Source: Chryseobacterium indologenes
GTDB taxonomy: Bacteria > Bacteroidota > Bacteroidia > Flavobacteriales > Weeksellaceae
DNA: 64,000 nt
NCBI RefSeq assembly: GCF_018362995.1
Contig: NZ_CP074372.1
Location: forward strand, 3,782,001 to 3,846,000
Direction of reading: 5' to 3'
The translations under genes were made by a program, and so were the position numbers. Below, piece after piece: positions 18,659 to 28,119 of this stretch. The stretch's first letter is position 1; every line of letters starts with the position of its first letter. The notes under the pieces were generated by a model. That model had not been told where the DNA came from. It worked only from the letters and a program-made list of their open reading frames with translations, and did no database searches.

Positions 18659-20629
18659 ATGATAAAGAGGTTTTTTATTCTATCCAGTTTATGTATGGTT
18701 TTGGGAGTTTCAGCCCAGAAATCACATACGGTTGTGCAAGGTGACAATCCTTACAACATTGCAAAAAAGTATGGAATGACTGTAGATGAATTGCTGAAGC
18801 TAAACCCAAAACATAAAGATGGCAAACTGGCGATCGGAGATGTTTTAACTATAAAATCAGATAAAGCAGCCACTCCGGTTGTGACAAAAACGGCCCCAGC
18901 AGAAAAAGTAACTTCAACAGTAAGTACTTCTTCTCTAGGTAAAATTGTTTTGCAGCCAAAACAAACGATTTATGGCATCACAAAACAATACAGAATCTCT
19001 GAAACTGATTTAAGAAAGCTGAATCCTGAACTGGATTCTCATATGAAAATCGGAGACGAAATTACTTTGCCTCTTGCAAGCATCAAAAAATATGGTGGTA
19101 CTCAGCAGACTGTAACAACAGGAGAAAAACATGCTGAACCTCCTGTAGAAAAAACAATAACAACCATTACTCCTGCAGTTGTAACGGCTGCTGTAGAAGG
19201 AGAATCTTATGTAATCCAGGCTAAAGATAATTATTATAGAATTACAAAACAGTTTGGAATCAGTCAGCAGGATCTTTTTGCTTTAAATCCAGGATTGGAA
19301 GAAAAAGGCCTTAAACCTGGCGAAACCATTAAAGTAAAAACATCTCATACTAATACAAACACAGATAGCGTTGCTGAACCAGCAAATCCAAAAGCAAAAA
19401 TGGATTCAGGTAATGAGAAATCGACTGCCTCTTCCAATGTTGCTACAGGAGATGATTATGTAACGTATACCGTTCAACAAGGAGATACTGTATTTTCCAT
19501 CGTGAATAAATTCGGGGTTTCTATTGATGAACTTATTGCCCTTAACCCGGACCTTTCTCATGGTTTGAAAACCGGCATGGTTTTAAAGATCAAAAAGCAG
19601 GATGCAGCATACATTAAGAAAAACGGTGATGCTCTTAGTGTGATCCTAATGCTTCCATTTGGGTACAGTACAAACGAAACCCAGTACAGAACTATGGCAC
19701 TTGACTTTTTAACAGGAGCTAAACTTGCTATTGAAAGAAATGCCAGAGGTGGGCAAAAACTGGATATCAAAATCGTGGATTCAGGAAATGAAGCGTCATT
19801 CAAAAACTCTTTGACGCAGATCAATCCTGATAATACAGATCTTATTATCGGGCCTTTCTTTAAATCTAATGTAATTGATGTTCTTGATTTTACCAAAAAT
19901 CAGAAAATCCCGGTTGTTGCACCATTTGCCAACACTCCGGAATTATATAACTACAGTAATCTTATTATCGTTGAAACCAACAATCAGACGTATGCTGATA
20001 AGATTGTAGAAGAAGTAAAAGGAATTTATTCTGACCAGAAAATATATGTAGTGGCAGATGCAAAGAAAGAAAATGCCAATTACATCAAAGCAGGGCTTGA
20101 AAAAGCGGTAAAAAACCCTAATATTATTATTGTTAACTCTCCGGCAGATATTCAGCCTGATCAGAATATGATGACAGGTCAGTCTGCTCCGGTTATTGCC
20201 ATTCTGGCTAATGATGATAATGCAGCTGGAGATGCTTTTGCTAACAGGGTCATCACTATTTCTAAGGAAGTACAGGGTGTGAAAGCATTCAGTATGTTCT
20301 ATTCTCCAACTTTTGAGAAGAAAGTTGACGAGCTGAGCCAGGCAAGTCTGGTGTATCTTATGGACAGAAAGATCAATACAGAAGGTGGTTTTGAAAAAGA
20401 AATTCTTGCCGCCTATAAAAGCAAATACTGTAAAACTCCTCCAAAATACGCTATCGTAGGTTTTGATGTAGTAAACGACATGTTAACCAGAGAAAATAAA
20501 AAAGGTGAGATCTTTAAACAGATGAATAAAGTTCAGACTCAGCTTGCTACAAAATTTGAGTTTGTAAAATCTAAAGCTAATGGTGCTTATGTAAACACCG
20601 GTTACAGGGTAATCAGGCTGGTACCTTAA
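18659..20629 (+). CDS. Four-LysM protein with a periplasmic-binding-protein (PBP1-like) domain
   Basis: The 656 residues start with a signal peptide (MIKRFFILSSLCMVLGVSAQ). Four LysM repeats follow at about 21-64, 98-141, 180-222 and 264-308, each with the D/E-x-x-x-x-I...LNP pattern, for example VQQGDTVFSIVNKFGVSIDELIALNP. The C-terminal part (about 320-650) looks like an ABC-type substrate-binding or receptor-ligand fold (LPFGYS...ALDFLTGAKLAIERNARGG, then IVDSGNEASF and LIIGPFFKS). LysM modules bind peptidoglycan, so the ligand-binding domain is probably held at the cell wall in the periplasm. No permease is near. Its ligand and any signalling role are unknown. Confidence 0.85.
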   Translation: MIKRFFILSSLCMVLGVSAQKSHTVVQGDNPYNIAKKYGMTVDELLKLNPKHKDGKLAIGDVLTIKSDKAATPVVTKTAPAEKVTSTVSTSSLGKIVLQPKQTIYGITKQYRISETDLRKLNPELDSHMKIGDEITLPLASIKKYGGTQQTVTTGEKHAEPPVEKTITTITPAVVTAAVEGESYVIQAKDNYYRITKQFGISQQDLFALNPGLEEKGLKPGETIKVKTSHTNTNTDSVAEPANPKAKMDSGNEKSTASSNVATGDDYVTYTVQQGDTVFSIVNKFGVSIDELIALNPDLSHGLKTGMVLKIKKQDAAYIKKNGDALSVILMLPFGYSTNETQYRTMALDFLTGAKLAIERNARGGQKLDIKIVDSGNEASFKNSLTQINPDNTDLIIGPFFKSNVIDVLDFTKNQKIPVVAPFANTPELYNYSNLIIVETNNQTYADKIVEEVKGIYSDQKIYVVADAKKENANYIKAGLEKAVKNPNIIIVNSPADIQPDQNMMTGQSAPVIAILANDDNAAGDAFANRVITISKEVQGVKAFSMFYSPTFEKKVDELSQASLVYLMDRKINTEGGFEKEILAAYKSKYCKTPPKYAIVGFDVVNDMLTRENKKGEIFKQMNKVQTQLATKFEFVKSKANGAYVNTGYRVIRLVP

Positions 20630-20672
20630 CATGATTTATAGCTCATTAAAAGAATATTGTTAACATTATAGT

Positions 20673-20680
20673 TATATTTG
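20673..20680 (+). promoter_or_regulatory. Candidate -7 box of fabD
   Basis: TATATTTG matches the Bacteroidota -7 consensus exactly and lies 20 nt before the fabD ATG. The upstream TTG (20657-20659) is only 13 nt away, so a standard -33 box is missing or weak. Confidence 0.5.
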
Positions 20681-20700
20681 CATAATATTTAATTCAATAC

Positions 20701-21576
20701 ATGAAAGCACTTGTATTTCCAGGGCAGGGTTCTCAGTTCGTAGGAATGGGAAAAGAATTGTATGATTCTAGAAAAGATATTAAAGATCTGATGGAATCTG
20801 CCAATGAAATTTTAGGTTTCGACATTCTTTCCATTATGTTTAACGGAACGGATGCGGATCTTAAAAAAACAGAGGTTACCCAGCCTTCAATATTTATACA
20901 TTCAGTAGCAGCATTAAAAGCCGTAAACGGTCTTGGTGCTGAAATGGTTGCAGGACACTCTTTAGGAGAGTTTTCAGCCTTGGTTGCCAATGGAGTTTTA
21001 TCCTTTGATGACGGTTTGAAATTAGTTTCCGAAAGAGCAAAAGCTATGCAGGATGCTTGTGATGCCAATCCAAGTTCTATGGCTGCTATCTTAGGATTAG
21101 ATGATGCTAAGGTTGAAGAAATCTGTGCACAGATCAGCGGAATTGTGGTTCCTGCAAATTATAACTGCCCGGGGCAATTGGTGATCTCAGGAGAAACACC
21201 TTCAGTAGAAGAAGCTTGTGCAAAACTGAAAGAAGCAGGAGCTAAAAGAGCATTGTTACTACCGGTAAACGGAGCTTTCCATTCACCATTGATGCAGCCT
21301 GCACAGGAAAGACTGGCGGCAGCTATCGAAAAAACAAAATTCAGAAAAGCAACAATTCCTGTATATCAGAATATCACTACAACAGCGGTAACAAACCCTG
21401 ACGAGATCAAACAAAACCTGATCGCTCAGCTTACCGGTCCTGTAAAATGGACACAATCTGTTCAGAATATGATTAAAGATGGTGCCTCTAACTTCGTAGA
21501 AGTAGGACCAGGGAAAACCCTTCAGGGATTGATCAAAAAAATTGACGGATCAGTAGATGCTGCTTCTGCAATCTAA
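20701..21576 (+). CDS. fabD: Malonyl-CoA:ACP transacylase
   Basis: This 291-residue cytoplasmic enzyme moves malonyl groups from CoA to acyl carrier protein for fatty acid synthesis. VFPGQGSQFVGMG (5-17) gives the oxyanion-hole glutamine. GHSLGEFSA places the catalytic serine at residue 87, and GAFHSPLM gives the catalytic histidine near 196. NYNCPGQLVISG is the family signature before it. Length and start are normal. It has its own candidate promoter and is followed 10 nt later by a GHMP kinase, so the two are likely co-transcribed. Confidence 0.96.
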   Translation: MKALVFPGQGSQFVGMGKELYDSRKDIKDLMESANEILGFDILSIMFNGTDADLKKTEVTQPSIFIHSVAALKAVNGLGAEMVAGHSLGEFSALVANGVLSFDDGLKLVSERAKAMQDACDANPSSMAAILGLDDAKVEEICAQISGIVVPANYNCPGQLVISGETPSVEEACAKLKEAGAKRALLLPVNGAFHSPLMQPAQERLAAAIEKTKFRKATIPVYQNITTTAVTNPDEIKQNLIAQLTGPVKWTQSVQNMIKDGASNFVEVGPGKTLQGLIKKIDGSVDAASAI

Positions 21577-21586
21577 TTAAAAATAT

Positions 21587-22492
21587 ATGAACGCGATATT
21601 TTCACCGGGCAAGCTTATGCTTACTTCAGAATATTTCGCAATCGATGGAGCTCTTGTCTTAGCGGTACCTACCAAGCTGGGACAAGAGTTTTTTTTTGAA
21701 GAAAAAGAAGATGGCAAGTCACTTATTTTTTGGGAGGCTTATCATCAAAACAAATTCTGGTTGAAGGCTGTCATTGATTATAAAAACTGGCAGATCTTAG
21801 AAACCAATATTCCATCAAGCGCTGAATTTATTGTTAAAACATTAAAGAATGTTCAGCAGTTTTCTAATATTAAATTCAAGTCCACTCTTACTTACCATTT
21901 AAAGACCAACCTTCAGTTTCCTGCGAATTATGGTCTTGGGAGCAGTTCCACATTGATGAACAATCTTGCAGAATGGGCAGAGATTGATCCTTTTCACCTT
22001 AATACCATTAGTTTAGGCGGAAGTGGATATGATATCGCAGTTGCAAAAGAAAAATCTGCAGTTCTTTTCCAAAGCAAACCTGAGATTAAATATGAGAAAG
22101 TAGATTTCAATCCTTCATTTAAAAATGAACTGATTTTTATTCATTTAAATCAGAAGCAGGATAGTAGAGAAGGAATCAACTTTTACAAATCAAAAAAGAA
22201 GTCTCCGGAATTGGTGAATGAATTTTCAGATATCACAAAAAAAATAATGTTATGCAGTGAATTGGAAATATTTTCTGAATTAATGATGATTCATGAGCGT
22301 AAAATTGCTGATTTTCTTGAAATATCCACAGTTAAAGAAAAATTCTTCTCAGATTGCCCTTCTTTTGTCAAAAGTTTAGGCGCATGGGGGGGAGATTTTG
22401 TAATGAGTGCCAAATTTGGGGGCTTTAAAGACTATTTTTGGGAGAAAGGTTTTTCAACTGTTTTTGAATGGGAAAATATAATTGATTTATAA
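21587..22492 (+). CDS. GYDIA-family GHMP kinase, substrate uncertain
   Basis: This 301-residue member of the GHMP (galacto-, homoserine, mevalonate, phosphomevalonate) kinase superfamily has the N-terminal FSPGKLMLTSEYFAIDG segment, which resembles mevalonate-type kinases. The ATP-binding loop is NYGLGSSSTL (about 114-123), and GGSGYDIAVA (about 144-153) gives the family its name. The C-terminal GGDFVMS replaces the usual GHMP motif 3. Bacteroidota proteins of this kind are often suspected of working in the mevalonate pathway, but no other isoprenoid gene is nearby to support this. It is probably co-transcribed with fabD. Confidence 0.85.
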   Translation: MNAIFSPGKLMLTSEYFAIDGALVLAVPTKLGQEFFFEEKEDGKSLIFWEAYHQNKFWLKAVIDYKNWQILETNIPSSAEFIVKTLKNVQQFSNIKFKSTLTYHLKTNLQFPANYGLGSSSTLMNNLAEWAEIDPFHLNTISLGGSGYDIAVAKEKSAVLFQSKPEIKYEKVDFNPSFKNELIFIHLNQKQDSREGINFYKSKKKSPELVNEFSDITKKIMLCSELEIFSELMMIHERKIADFLEISTVKEKFFSDCPSFVKSLGAWGGDFVMSAKFGGFKDYFWEKGFSTVFEWENIIDL

Positions 22493-22576
22493 TCAAATAA
22501 TTACGCTCCTGTTTTTTTATTTGTCATTCTGACTTATATCAGTATATTTAAACCACCTTTAACAAATAATTAATAT

Positions 22577-22584
22577 TATTTTTG
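22577..22584 (+). promoter_or_regulatory. Candidate -7 box of pckA
   Basis: TATTTTTG fits TAnnTTTG and lies 35 nt before the pckA ATG. No TTTG stands at the right distance upstream (only CCTTTAA near 22556-22562), so confidence is limited. Confidence 0.42.
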
Positions 22585-22619
22585 TTGAAGTCAATAAAGA
22601 AATAGAAAATATAAGTAAA

Positions 22620-24236
22620 ATGAAAAACACTAAAATCATCCAGGATTTAGAGAAATTAGGGATTAAAGGAAACTATGAAGTAGTGTACAATCCTTCTTAC
22701 GAAGAATTATACCAGGCTGAAGTTTCTCCTGAAAATCAGGGATTTGAGAAAGCTGAACTTACAGAATCTGGCGCAGTATCAGTAAAAACAGGAATTTTCA
22801 CAGGTCGTTCACCTAAAGACAGATATATTGTTCAGGATGATGTTACAAGAGATACAATTTTCTGGGATGGTAAAGTAAATTTACCTACTACTGCAGAAAT
22901 TTTCGGGTCTTGTAAAGAACTAGTGCTGAACCAGCTTGCTGAATCTAAAAAGATCTATGTAGTAGATACATTCTGCGGAACGAATGCGGATACGAGACTT
23001 AAAGTAAGGTTTATCGTTGAAGTAGCATGGCAGGCGCATTTTGTTACTAATATGTTTATTCGTCCTTCTCACTATGAGCTTGAAAACTTTGGAGAACCTG
23101 ATTTCACAGTAATCAACGGTTCTAAAACAATCAACCCTAACTGGGAAGCTCAAGGATTGAATTCTGAAAACTTCATCATGTTCAACCTTACTGAAAAACT
23201 ACAGATCATCGGAGGTACATGGTACGGAGGTGAGATGAAAAAAGGGATGTTCGCGATGATGAACTATTACCTTCCATTAAAAGGAATGGCTTCAATGCAC
23301 TGCTCTGCTAACGTAGGAGAAAAAGGTGATGTAGCTTTATTCTTTGGTCTTTCAGGAACAGGAAAAACTACTTTGTCTGCAGATCCGAAAAGATACCTTA
23401 TCGGTGATGACGAACATGGTTGGGATAACAACGGAGTATTCAACTATGAAGGTGGATGTTATGCTAAAGTTATCGACTTATCAGAAGAAAAAGAACCGGA
23501 TATCTTCGCTGCCATCAAGAGAGATGCACTTCTTGAAAACGTTGTTGTGAACAATGGACTAGCAGATTATACAGACGGATCAATCACAGAAAATACAAGA
23601 GTTTCTTATCCAATTTATCATATCAACAAAATTGTATTGCCATCTAAGGCTGGTCATGCGAAGAAGATCGTTTATCTTTCTGCAGATGCATTTGGAGTAC
23701 TTCCTCCGGTTTCAATCTTGAATGAAGATCAGGCTCAATACCACTTCCTTTGCGGTTATACATCAAAATTAGCAGGAACGGAAAGAGGAATTACTGAACC
23801 TCAGCCATCTTTCTCTCCGGCATTTGGTGAAGCATTCCTTACATTACACCCAACAATGTATTCTAAAACATTGATCGGTAAAATGCAGGAGCACGGAGCT
23901 AAAGCTTATTTAGTAAATACAGGCTGGAATGGTACTGGAAAGAGAATTTCTCTGAAAGATACAAGAGCAATTATTGATGCAATCATTGACGGTTCTATCG
24001 ATAATGCTCCTAAAACTCAGGTTCCAATCATGAACCTTGAGATTCCAACTGAGTTACCAAACGTTTCTACAGGTATTTTAGATCCTAGAGATACCTATGA
24101 GAGTGCTTCAGAATGGGAAGAAAAAGCAAAAGATCTTGCATCAAGATATATCAAAAATTTTGAGCAGTACTGTGATACTGAAGAAGGTAAGAAATTAGTT
24201 GCTTCAGGACCTCAATTGCAGGAACAAACTATCTAA
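22620..24236 (+). CDS. pckA: Phosphoenolpyruvate carboxykinase (ATP)
   Basis: This 538-residue enzyme turns oxaloacetate and ATP into phosphoenolpyruvate, CO2 and ADP at the entry to gluconeogenesis. [11 protein letters not shown] (about 60-70) is the substrate site. The P-loop-like kinase-1a motif [15 protein letters not shown] is at about 242-256, and [23 protein letters not shown] follows with the metal-binding aspartates. The C-terminal [22 protein letters not shown] segment is typical of the ATP-dependent family. Length is normal. The gene is monocistronic: it has its own candidate promoter and ends in the shared terminator at 24255. Confidence 0.97.
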   Translation: MKNTKIIQDLEKLGIKGNYEVVYNPSYEELYQAEVSPENQGFEKAELTESGAVSVKTGIFTGRSPKDRYIVQDDVTRDTIFWDGKVNLPTTAEIFGSCKELVLNQLAESKKIYVVDTFCGTNADTRLKVRFIVEVAWQAHFVTNMFIRPSHYELENFGEPDFTVINGSKTINPNWEAQGLNSENFIMFNLTEKLQIIGGTWYGGEMKKGMFAMMNYYLPLKGMASMHCSANVGEKGDVALFFGLSGTGKTTLSADPKRYLIGDDEHGWDNNGVFNYEGGCYAKVIDLSEEKEPDIFAAIKRDALLENVVVNNGLADYTDGSITENTRVSYPIYHINKIVLPSKAGHAKKIVYLSADAFGVLPPVSILNEDQAQYHFLCGYTSKLAGTERGITEPQPSFSPAFGEAFLTLHPTMYSKTLIGKMQEHGAKAYLVNTGWNGTGKRISLKDTRAIIDAIIDGSIDNAPKTQVPIMNLEIPTELPNVSTGILDPRDTYESASEWEEKAKDLASRYIKNFEQYCDTEEGKKLVASGPQLQEQTI

Positions 24237-24254
24237 TAGTTATTAATAGCATAC

Positions 24255-24286
24255 AAAAAAGCCTCATCATTGATGAGGCTTTTTTA
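24255..24286. terminator. Bidirectional terminator between pckA and aroQ
   Basis: AAAAAAGCCTCATCA (24255-24269) pairs with TGATGAGGCTTTTTT (24271-24285). There is an A run on the left and a T run on the right, so it works for the plus-strand pckA transcript and can also serve the minus-strand aroQ transcript. Confidence 0.9.
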
Positions 24287-24334
24287 TTTTTTATATCTGC
24301 TGTGCAATCTATAGGAAGAATATAAGCCGAAAAA

Positions 24335-24742
24335 TTACTTCAAGCTTAATAAAGCCAACCTATACCCATCCATCCCAAAACCAGATAAAACTGCATCCGT
24401 ATTTGCTGCCGTTACAGACTTCTGCCTGAATTCCTCTCTTTTGTAGATATTGCTGATGTGAACTTCAAGCTTTGGTTTTCTAATGTTTTTCAAGCAGTCA
24501 GCTATTGCATAAGAATAATGGGTAAAAGCTCCCGGATTAATTATTACAGCATCAAAATCGTCTTCCTGAAGTCTGTTAATAAGTTCCCCTTCAATATTTG
24601 ACTGGTAATATTTTAATTCATGAGATTGAAACTCGGATTTTAAAATTTCCAAATAGCTTTCCATAGAAACATTTCCATAGATTTCAGGTTCTCTAGTGCC
24701 TAACAGGTTGAGATTAGGTCCGTTTATAATCAAAACTTTCAT
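24335..24742 (-). CDS. aroQ: Type II 3-dehydroquinate dehydratase
   Basis: This 135-residue dodecamer-forming enzyme dehydrates 3-dehydroquinate in the shikimate pathway. INGPNLNLLGTREPEIYG (6-23) carries the catalytic Arg17 and Tyr22. INPGAFTHYSYAI gives Asn69 and the region of His75, and EVHISNIYKREEFR carries His95. Length is at the short end of the normal range but all key residues are present. It is a single minus-strand gene, convergent with pckA and divergent from the SAM-riboswitch operon. No other shikimate gene is nearby. Confidence 0.96.
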   Translation of the reverse strand: MKVLIINGPNLNLLGTREPEIYGNVSMESYLEILKSEFQSHELKYYQSNIEGELINRLQEDDFDAVIINPGAFTHYSYAIADCLKNIRKPKLEVHISNIYKREEFRQKSVTAANTDAVLSGFGMDGYRLALLSLK

Positions 24743-24932
24743 ACTATAAATTTAGAAACTTTTTTTAATTAATGATCAGAAATTTCAGCATAGATTGACT
24801 TTTATTGAATTGAATTATTAATAATGATATTTGTCATGTTTGATAAAATGATAATAACTACAACTCCTTGCAGTAATGGGTTTTATTAAAATCTTATGTT
24901 AATTTTTGAAAAATTATCATGAAAAAATAATA

Positions 24933-24953
24933 AGTCTACTTGTTTTGTAGACT
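24933..24953. promoter_or_regulatory. Inverted repeat overlapping the -33 box (candidate operator)
   Basis: AGTCTAC (24933-24939) and GTAGACT (24947-24953) form a perfect 7-bp inverted repeat with a 7-nt spacer. It covers the TTG of the promoter upstream of the SAM riboswitch. No regulator gene is adjacent. Confidence 0.5.
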
Positions 24954-24970
24954 AAAAGTTTTTAGCTTTG
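24939..24970 (+). promoter_or_regulatory. Promoter of the SAM-riboswitch SusC/SusD operon
   Basis: CTTG (24939-24942) lies 20 nt before TAGCTTTG (24963-24970), an exact TAnnTTTG match. The expected start near 24976 is about 12 nt before the riboswitch P1 helix. Confidence 0.7.
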
Positions 24971-24985
24971 CAACCATATTTCGAT

Positions 24986-25086
24986 CGGCTTATAAAGAAA
25001 GATGGAGGGAACTGACCCTATGAAATCTTGACAACCTACCCATTGGGCAAGGTGTTACGTTCAGCCTTTTAAGGAAAAATAAGCAA
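24986..25086 (+). ncRNA. SAM-I (S-box) riboswitch aptamer
   Basis: The order of conserved parts fits SAM-I. P1 is GCTTAT (24988-24993) with ATAAGC (25079-25084). Then come AAAGA and GATGGAGGGA (25001-25010), CTGACCCTATGAAA (25012-25025) with the kink-turn region, GACAACC (25030-25036), and AAGGTGTTACGTTCAGCC (25049-25066). It binds S-adenosylmethionine and normally lowers expression of methionine and sulfur genes. One extra A in the first arm and a changed GG pair depart from the common consensus but do not break the fold. It lies directly upstream of a SusC/SusD pair. Confidence 0.87.
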
Positions 25087-25107
25087 TTGGTTAATCGTAT
25101 TTATCGA

Positions 25108-25142
25108 TGCCCTTTGCTGACTTTTCTGCAAAGGGCAAAATT
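25108..25142 (+). terminator. Hairpin after the SAM riboswitch (likely expression platform)
   Basis: A perfect 10-bp stem, TGCCCTTTGC (25108-25117) with GCAAAGGGCA (25128-25137), has a 10-nt loop and ends 31 nt before the SusC ATG. The tail is AAATTTTAAT rather than a clean T run, so it may be a weak terminator or may act on translation. No competing anti-hairpin was worked out. Confidence 0.6.
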
Positions 25143-25168
25143 TTAATATATGATAAATAAAATTGATT

Positions 25169-28102
25169 ATGATTAGCAAAAACCTATTCTCTGCTAAAGC
25201 CTGGATTCCTCCGGTTGCTGCATTTTTTCTTGGAGTTACCGGTGTACATGCACAGAATTCCAAGCCGAAAAAGGATAGCCTTCATGAAAAAGAAATTGAT
25301 GAAGTTGTAGTCGTAGCCTATGGAAAAGCTAAAAGAAACAGCTATACCGGTTCCGTTGCTACAATTTCAAGTGATAAGATCAATAACAGACCTGTAACCA
25401 ATATAACCAAGGCATTGGAAGGGCAGGTTGCCGGGATTCAGACAACGAGTGCATCGGGACAGCCTGGTGCGGTTTCTACCATCCGGATCAGGGGGATTGG
25501 TTCAATAAGTGCTTCCAGCGATCCGTTATATGTGGTAGACGGAATTCCTTTTGACGGAAATATTAACTCTATAAGCCCAAGTGATATTGAATCCATCAGT
25601 GTTTTGAAAGATGCTACAGCGAGTGCGTTGTATGGGTCAAGAGGAGCAAACGGGATTATCATCATTACCACAAAATCAGGTAAAAAAGGAGAAGCAAAAG
25701 TTAATTTTAATATCAGTCAGGGATTTTCCGGAAGAGCTGTAAAAGATTACGAACAGGTAAGTACAGACCAATACTTTCAATTATACTGGGAAGCCTTGAG
25801 AAACGGATACCAGTCTGGAAAAGTATCTTCTCAGCAGGCTGCGCAAATGGCAACAGACAACCTTGTCTCTACTCTTGGGATCAATCCATATGGAACAGCA
25901 TATCCGAAACCTGTAGGAACAGATGGGAAATTATTACCCGGTGCATCACCACTTTGGAATGATGACTGGAGAGATATTCTGCAGAGAGTGGCTTCAAGAA
26001 ATCAGGTAGATCTTGATATCAGCGGAGGAAGTGAAAAAAGTAATTATTTCTTTTCATTGGGATATCTGGATGATAAAGGGATGGCGATTGAATCAGGATT
26101 TAAAAGATACAATACCAGATTAAAGATCAATTCTGAAGTAAAAAAATGGCTGAATGTTGGGGTAAACTTAAGTTACACAAACAGCATTCAACAAGCGCCG
26201 ACTTCTTCAGATTCTAAGGCCAGCAATATCATCAATGCTGCTAGATTTATTCCTTCATTTTATCCTTATTATGAAAGAAATGAAGACGGAAGCTATATTT
26301 TAGGGGCAGACGGTAACCCGATTTATGATTTTGGAAAGTACAGACCTACCAATGCACTTCAGAATCAGAATGCAGCTGCAACATTGCCATTAGATAAAAA
26401 CGAAAATAAAGAAGATAACTTCTCAGGAAAAGGATTCATGGAATTCACTTTCTTACCGGAGTTGAAATTCAAAACGAGTTTTTCTGTTGATTTGGTGAAT
26501 TATAACGGACATTATTATTCAAATCCGTTGCTGGGACAAGGCGCTGAGATTGGAGGTTCAGTAACGAAAACCAATACCAGAACACTTTCTTATACAACCA
26601 GCAATATTCTGACATACGATAAGAAATTTGGGAAGCACCACGTAAATGCTCTGGCAGGACATGAATTCTATAAATACGATTATCAAACTATTTCAGGAAC
26701 AAGAAGTCAGTTCTCACTGCCTTATTACTATGAGCCGGATGCAGCTTCTCTACTGGGAAGTTTCAGTGGAAACAGTAATAAATTAAGCTTATTGAGTTTC
26801 CTTGGAAAGGTAGAGTATGATTATAACAATACTTACTTTTTATCAGCATCAGGAAGAGCAGACAGTTCTTCAAGATTTGCGAAGGATAACAGATGGGGGA
26901 GATTCTGGTCAGTGGGAGGTTCATGGAAAATATCCAATGAAGAATTTGTAAAAAGCCTGAATGTTTTTAATCAATTAACATTGCGTGCCAGCTACGGAGG
27001 TCAGGGGAATGATAAATTACTTAGACCCAACGGACAGCCGCTTTATTATGCATATCAGGAGTTATACAGGTTTATCAGCCTTGGTGGAGAACCGGGAACA
27101 ACCCTTGAAAAAACGTCTACCAATAATGTAAAGTGGGAAACCAACCTTAATTTGAATGTAGGATTGGAATTCGCGATTCTGAATAACAGGGTTAAAGGAA
27201 ATATCGAATACTTCAAAAGAAAAAGCCAGGATCTTCTGTTTAATATGCCGGTTGCGCCGTCGTTGGGAATCAGTGATTATCCGGCGAATATCGGAACGAT
27301 TCAGAATACAGGATTTGAATTTTCATTATTTACAACACCTGTTAAAACTGAGGATTTCCAATGGAATGTAGATGTAAACCTGAGTACTTTAAACAACAAA
27401 GTAACCAAATTACCAGGAGGTTCTCTTGTGGTGGGTAGCAAGTTATTAACGGTAGGAGGTTCTGTATATGATTTCTTTATTCCGGAATGGGTGGGTGTAG
27501 ATCCAAGCAATGGAAAGCCATTGTGGAAAACGGTCTCTACAGATGCCAGCGGAAATTCAGTTGAAGGAACTACTTCGGAATATTCAAAAGCTACAAAACT
27601 TTTACAAGGTTCCGCATTACCTAAACTGACCGGAGGTTTAAGTACAAGTATTACCTATAAGAATTTTGATTTTTCAGGATTACTGACATTCAAGATCGGA
27701 GGGAAGATTCTGGATACCGATTATACTTCCATTATGCACAACGGAAGTGCCGGCGGACGTGCATGGAGCGCAGAAATGTTGAATAGATGGACCCCAGAAA
27801 ATCCTTATACGGATGTTCCGGGATTGAGTACAACAACGAATAACTGGACCTCAACATCTTCAAGATTCCTATACTCCGGAACGTATGCAAGACTTAAAAA
27901 TGTAAGCTTAGGATATACCCTTCCGGAAGATTATTTTGAGAAAATAGGATTGAAAAAGTTTAGAATTTATATCCAGGCAGAAAACCTTCTGACCTTCTAC
28001 AAACATAAGGGAATGGATCCTGAGCAGGCATTGGACGGAACAACGTATTACAGATATCCTGCAATGAGAACGATCACTTTTGGTCTTCAGGCAACACTTT
28101 AA
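25169..28102 (+). CDS. SusC/RagA-family TonB-dependent receptor under SAM riboswitch control
   Basis: This outer-membrane importer of 977 residues starts at ATG 25169; a TTG two codons earlier is less likely. A signal peptide ends at GVHAQ (about residue 29). A TonB-box-like EIDEVVVVAYGKAKR (about 41-55) follows, and the plug has VTNITKALEGQVAGIQTTSASGQPG, RIRGIGSISASSDPLYVVDG and LYGSRGANGIIIITTKSGKKG. A full barrel ends in LQATL. Together with the SusD gene 17 nt downstream it forms a two-gene operon behind the riboswitch. Regulation by SAM suggests it imports methionine, methionine-containing peptides or another sulfur source (inference); the sequence itself does not name the substrate. 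Confidence 0.93.
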   Translation: MISKNLFSAKAWIPPVAAFFLGVTGVHAQNSKPKKDSLHEKEIDEVVVVAYGKAKRNSYTGSVATISSDKINNRPVTNITKALEGQVAGIQTTSASGQPGAVSTIRIRGIGSISASSDPLYVVDGIPFDGNINSISPSDIESISVLKDATASALYGSRGANGIIIITTKSGKKGEAKVNFNISQGFSGRAVKDYEQVSTDQYFQLYWEALRNGYQSGKVSSQQAAQMATDNLVSTLGINPYGTAYPKPVGTDGKLLPGASPLWNDDWRDILQRVASRNQVDLDISGGSEKSNYFFSLGYLDDKGMAIESGFKRYNTRLKINSEVKKWLNVGVNLSYTNSIQQAPTSSDSKASNIINAARFIPSFYPYYERNEDGSYILGADGNPIYDFGKYRPTNALQNQNAAATLPLDKNENKEDNFSGKGFMEFTFLPELKFKTSFSVDLVNYNGHYYSNPLLGQGAEIGGSVTKTNTRTLSYTTSNILTYDKKFGKHHVNALAGHEFYKYDYQTISGTRSQFSLPYYYEPDAASLLGSFSGNSNKLSLLSFLGKVEYDYNNTYFLSASGRADSSSRFAKDNRWGRFWSVGGSWKISNEEFVKSLNVFNQLTLRASYGGQGNDKLLRPNGQPLYYAYQELYRFISLGGEPGTTLEKTSTNNVKWETNLNLNVGLEFAILNNRVKGNIEYFKRKSQDLLFNMPVAPSLGISDYPANIGTIQNTGFEFSLFTTPVKTEDFQWNVDVNLSTLNNKVTKLPGGSLVVGSKLLTVGGSVYDFFIPEWVGVDPSNGKPLWKTVSTDASGNSVEGTTSEYSKATKLLQGSALPKLTGGLSTSITYKNFDFSGLLTFKIGGKILDTDYTSIMHNGSAGGRAWSAEMLNRWTPENPYTDVPGLSTTTNNWTSTSSRFLYSGTYARLKNVSLGYTLPEDYFEKIGLKKFRIYIQAENLLTFYKHKGMDPEQALDGTTYYRYPAMRTITFGLQATL

Positions 28103-28119
28103 CCTTTAAAATTGAAACA

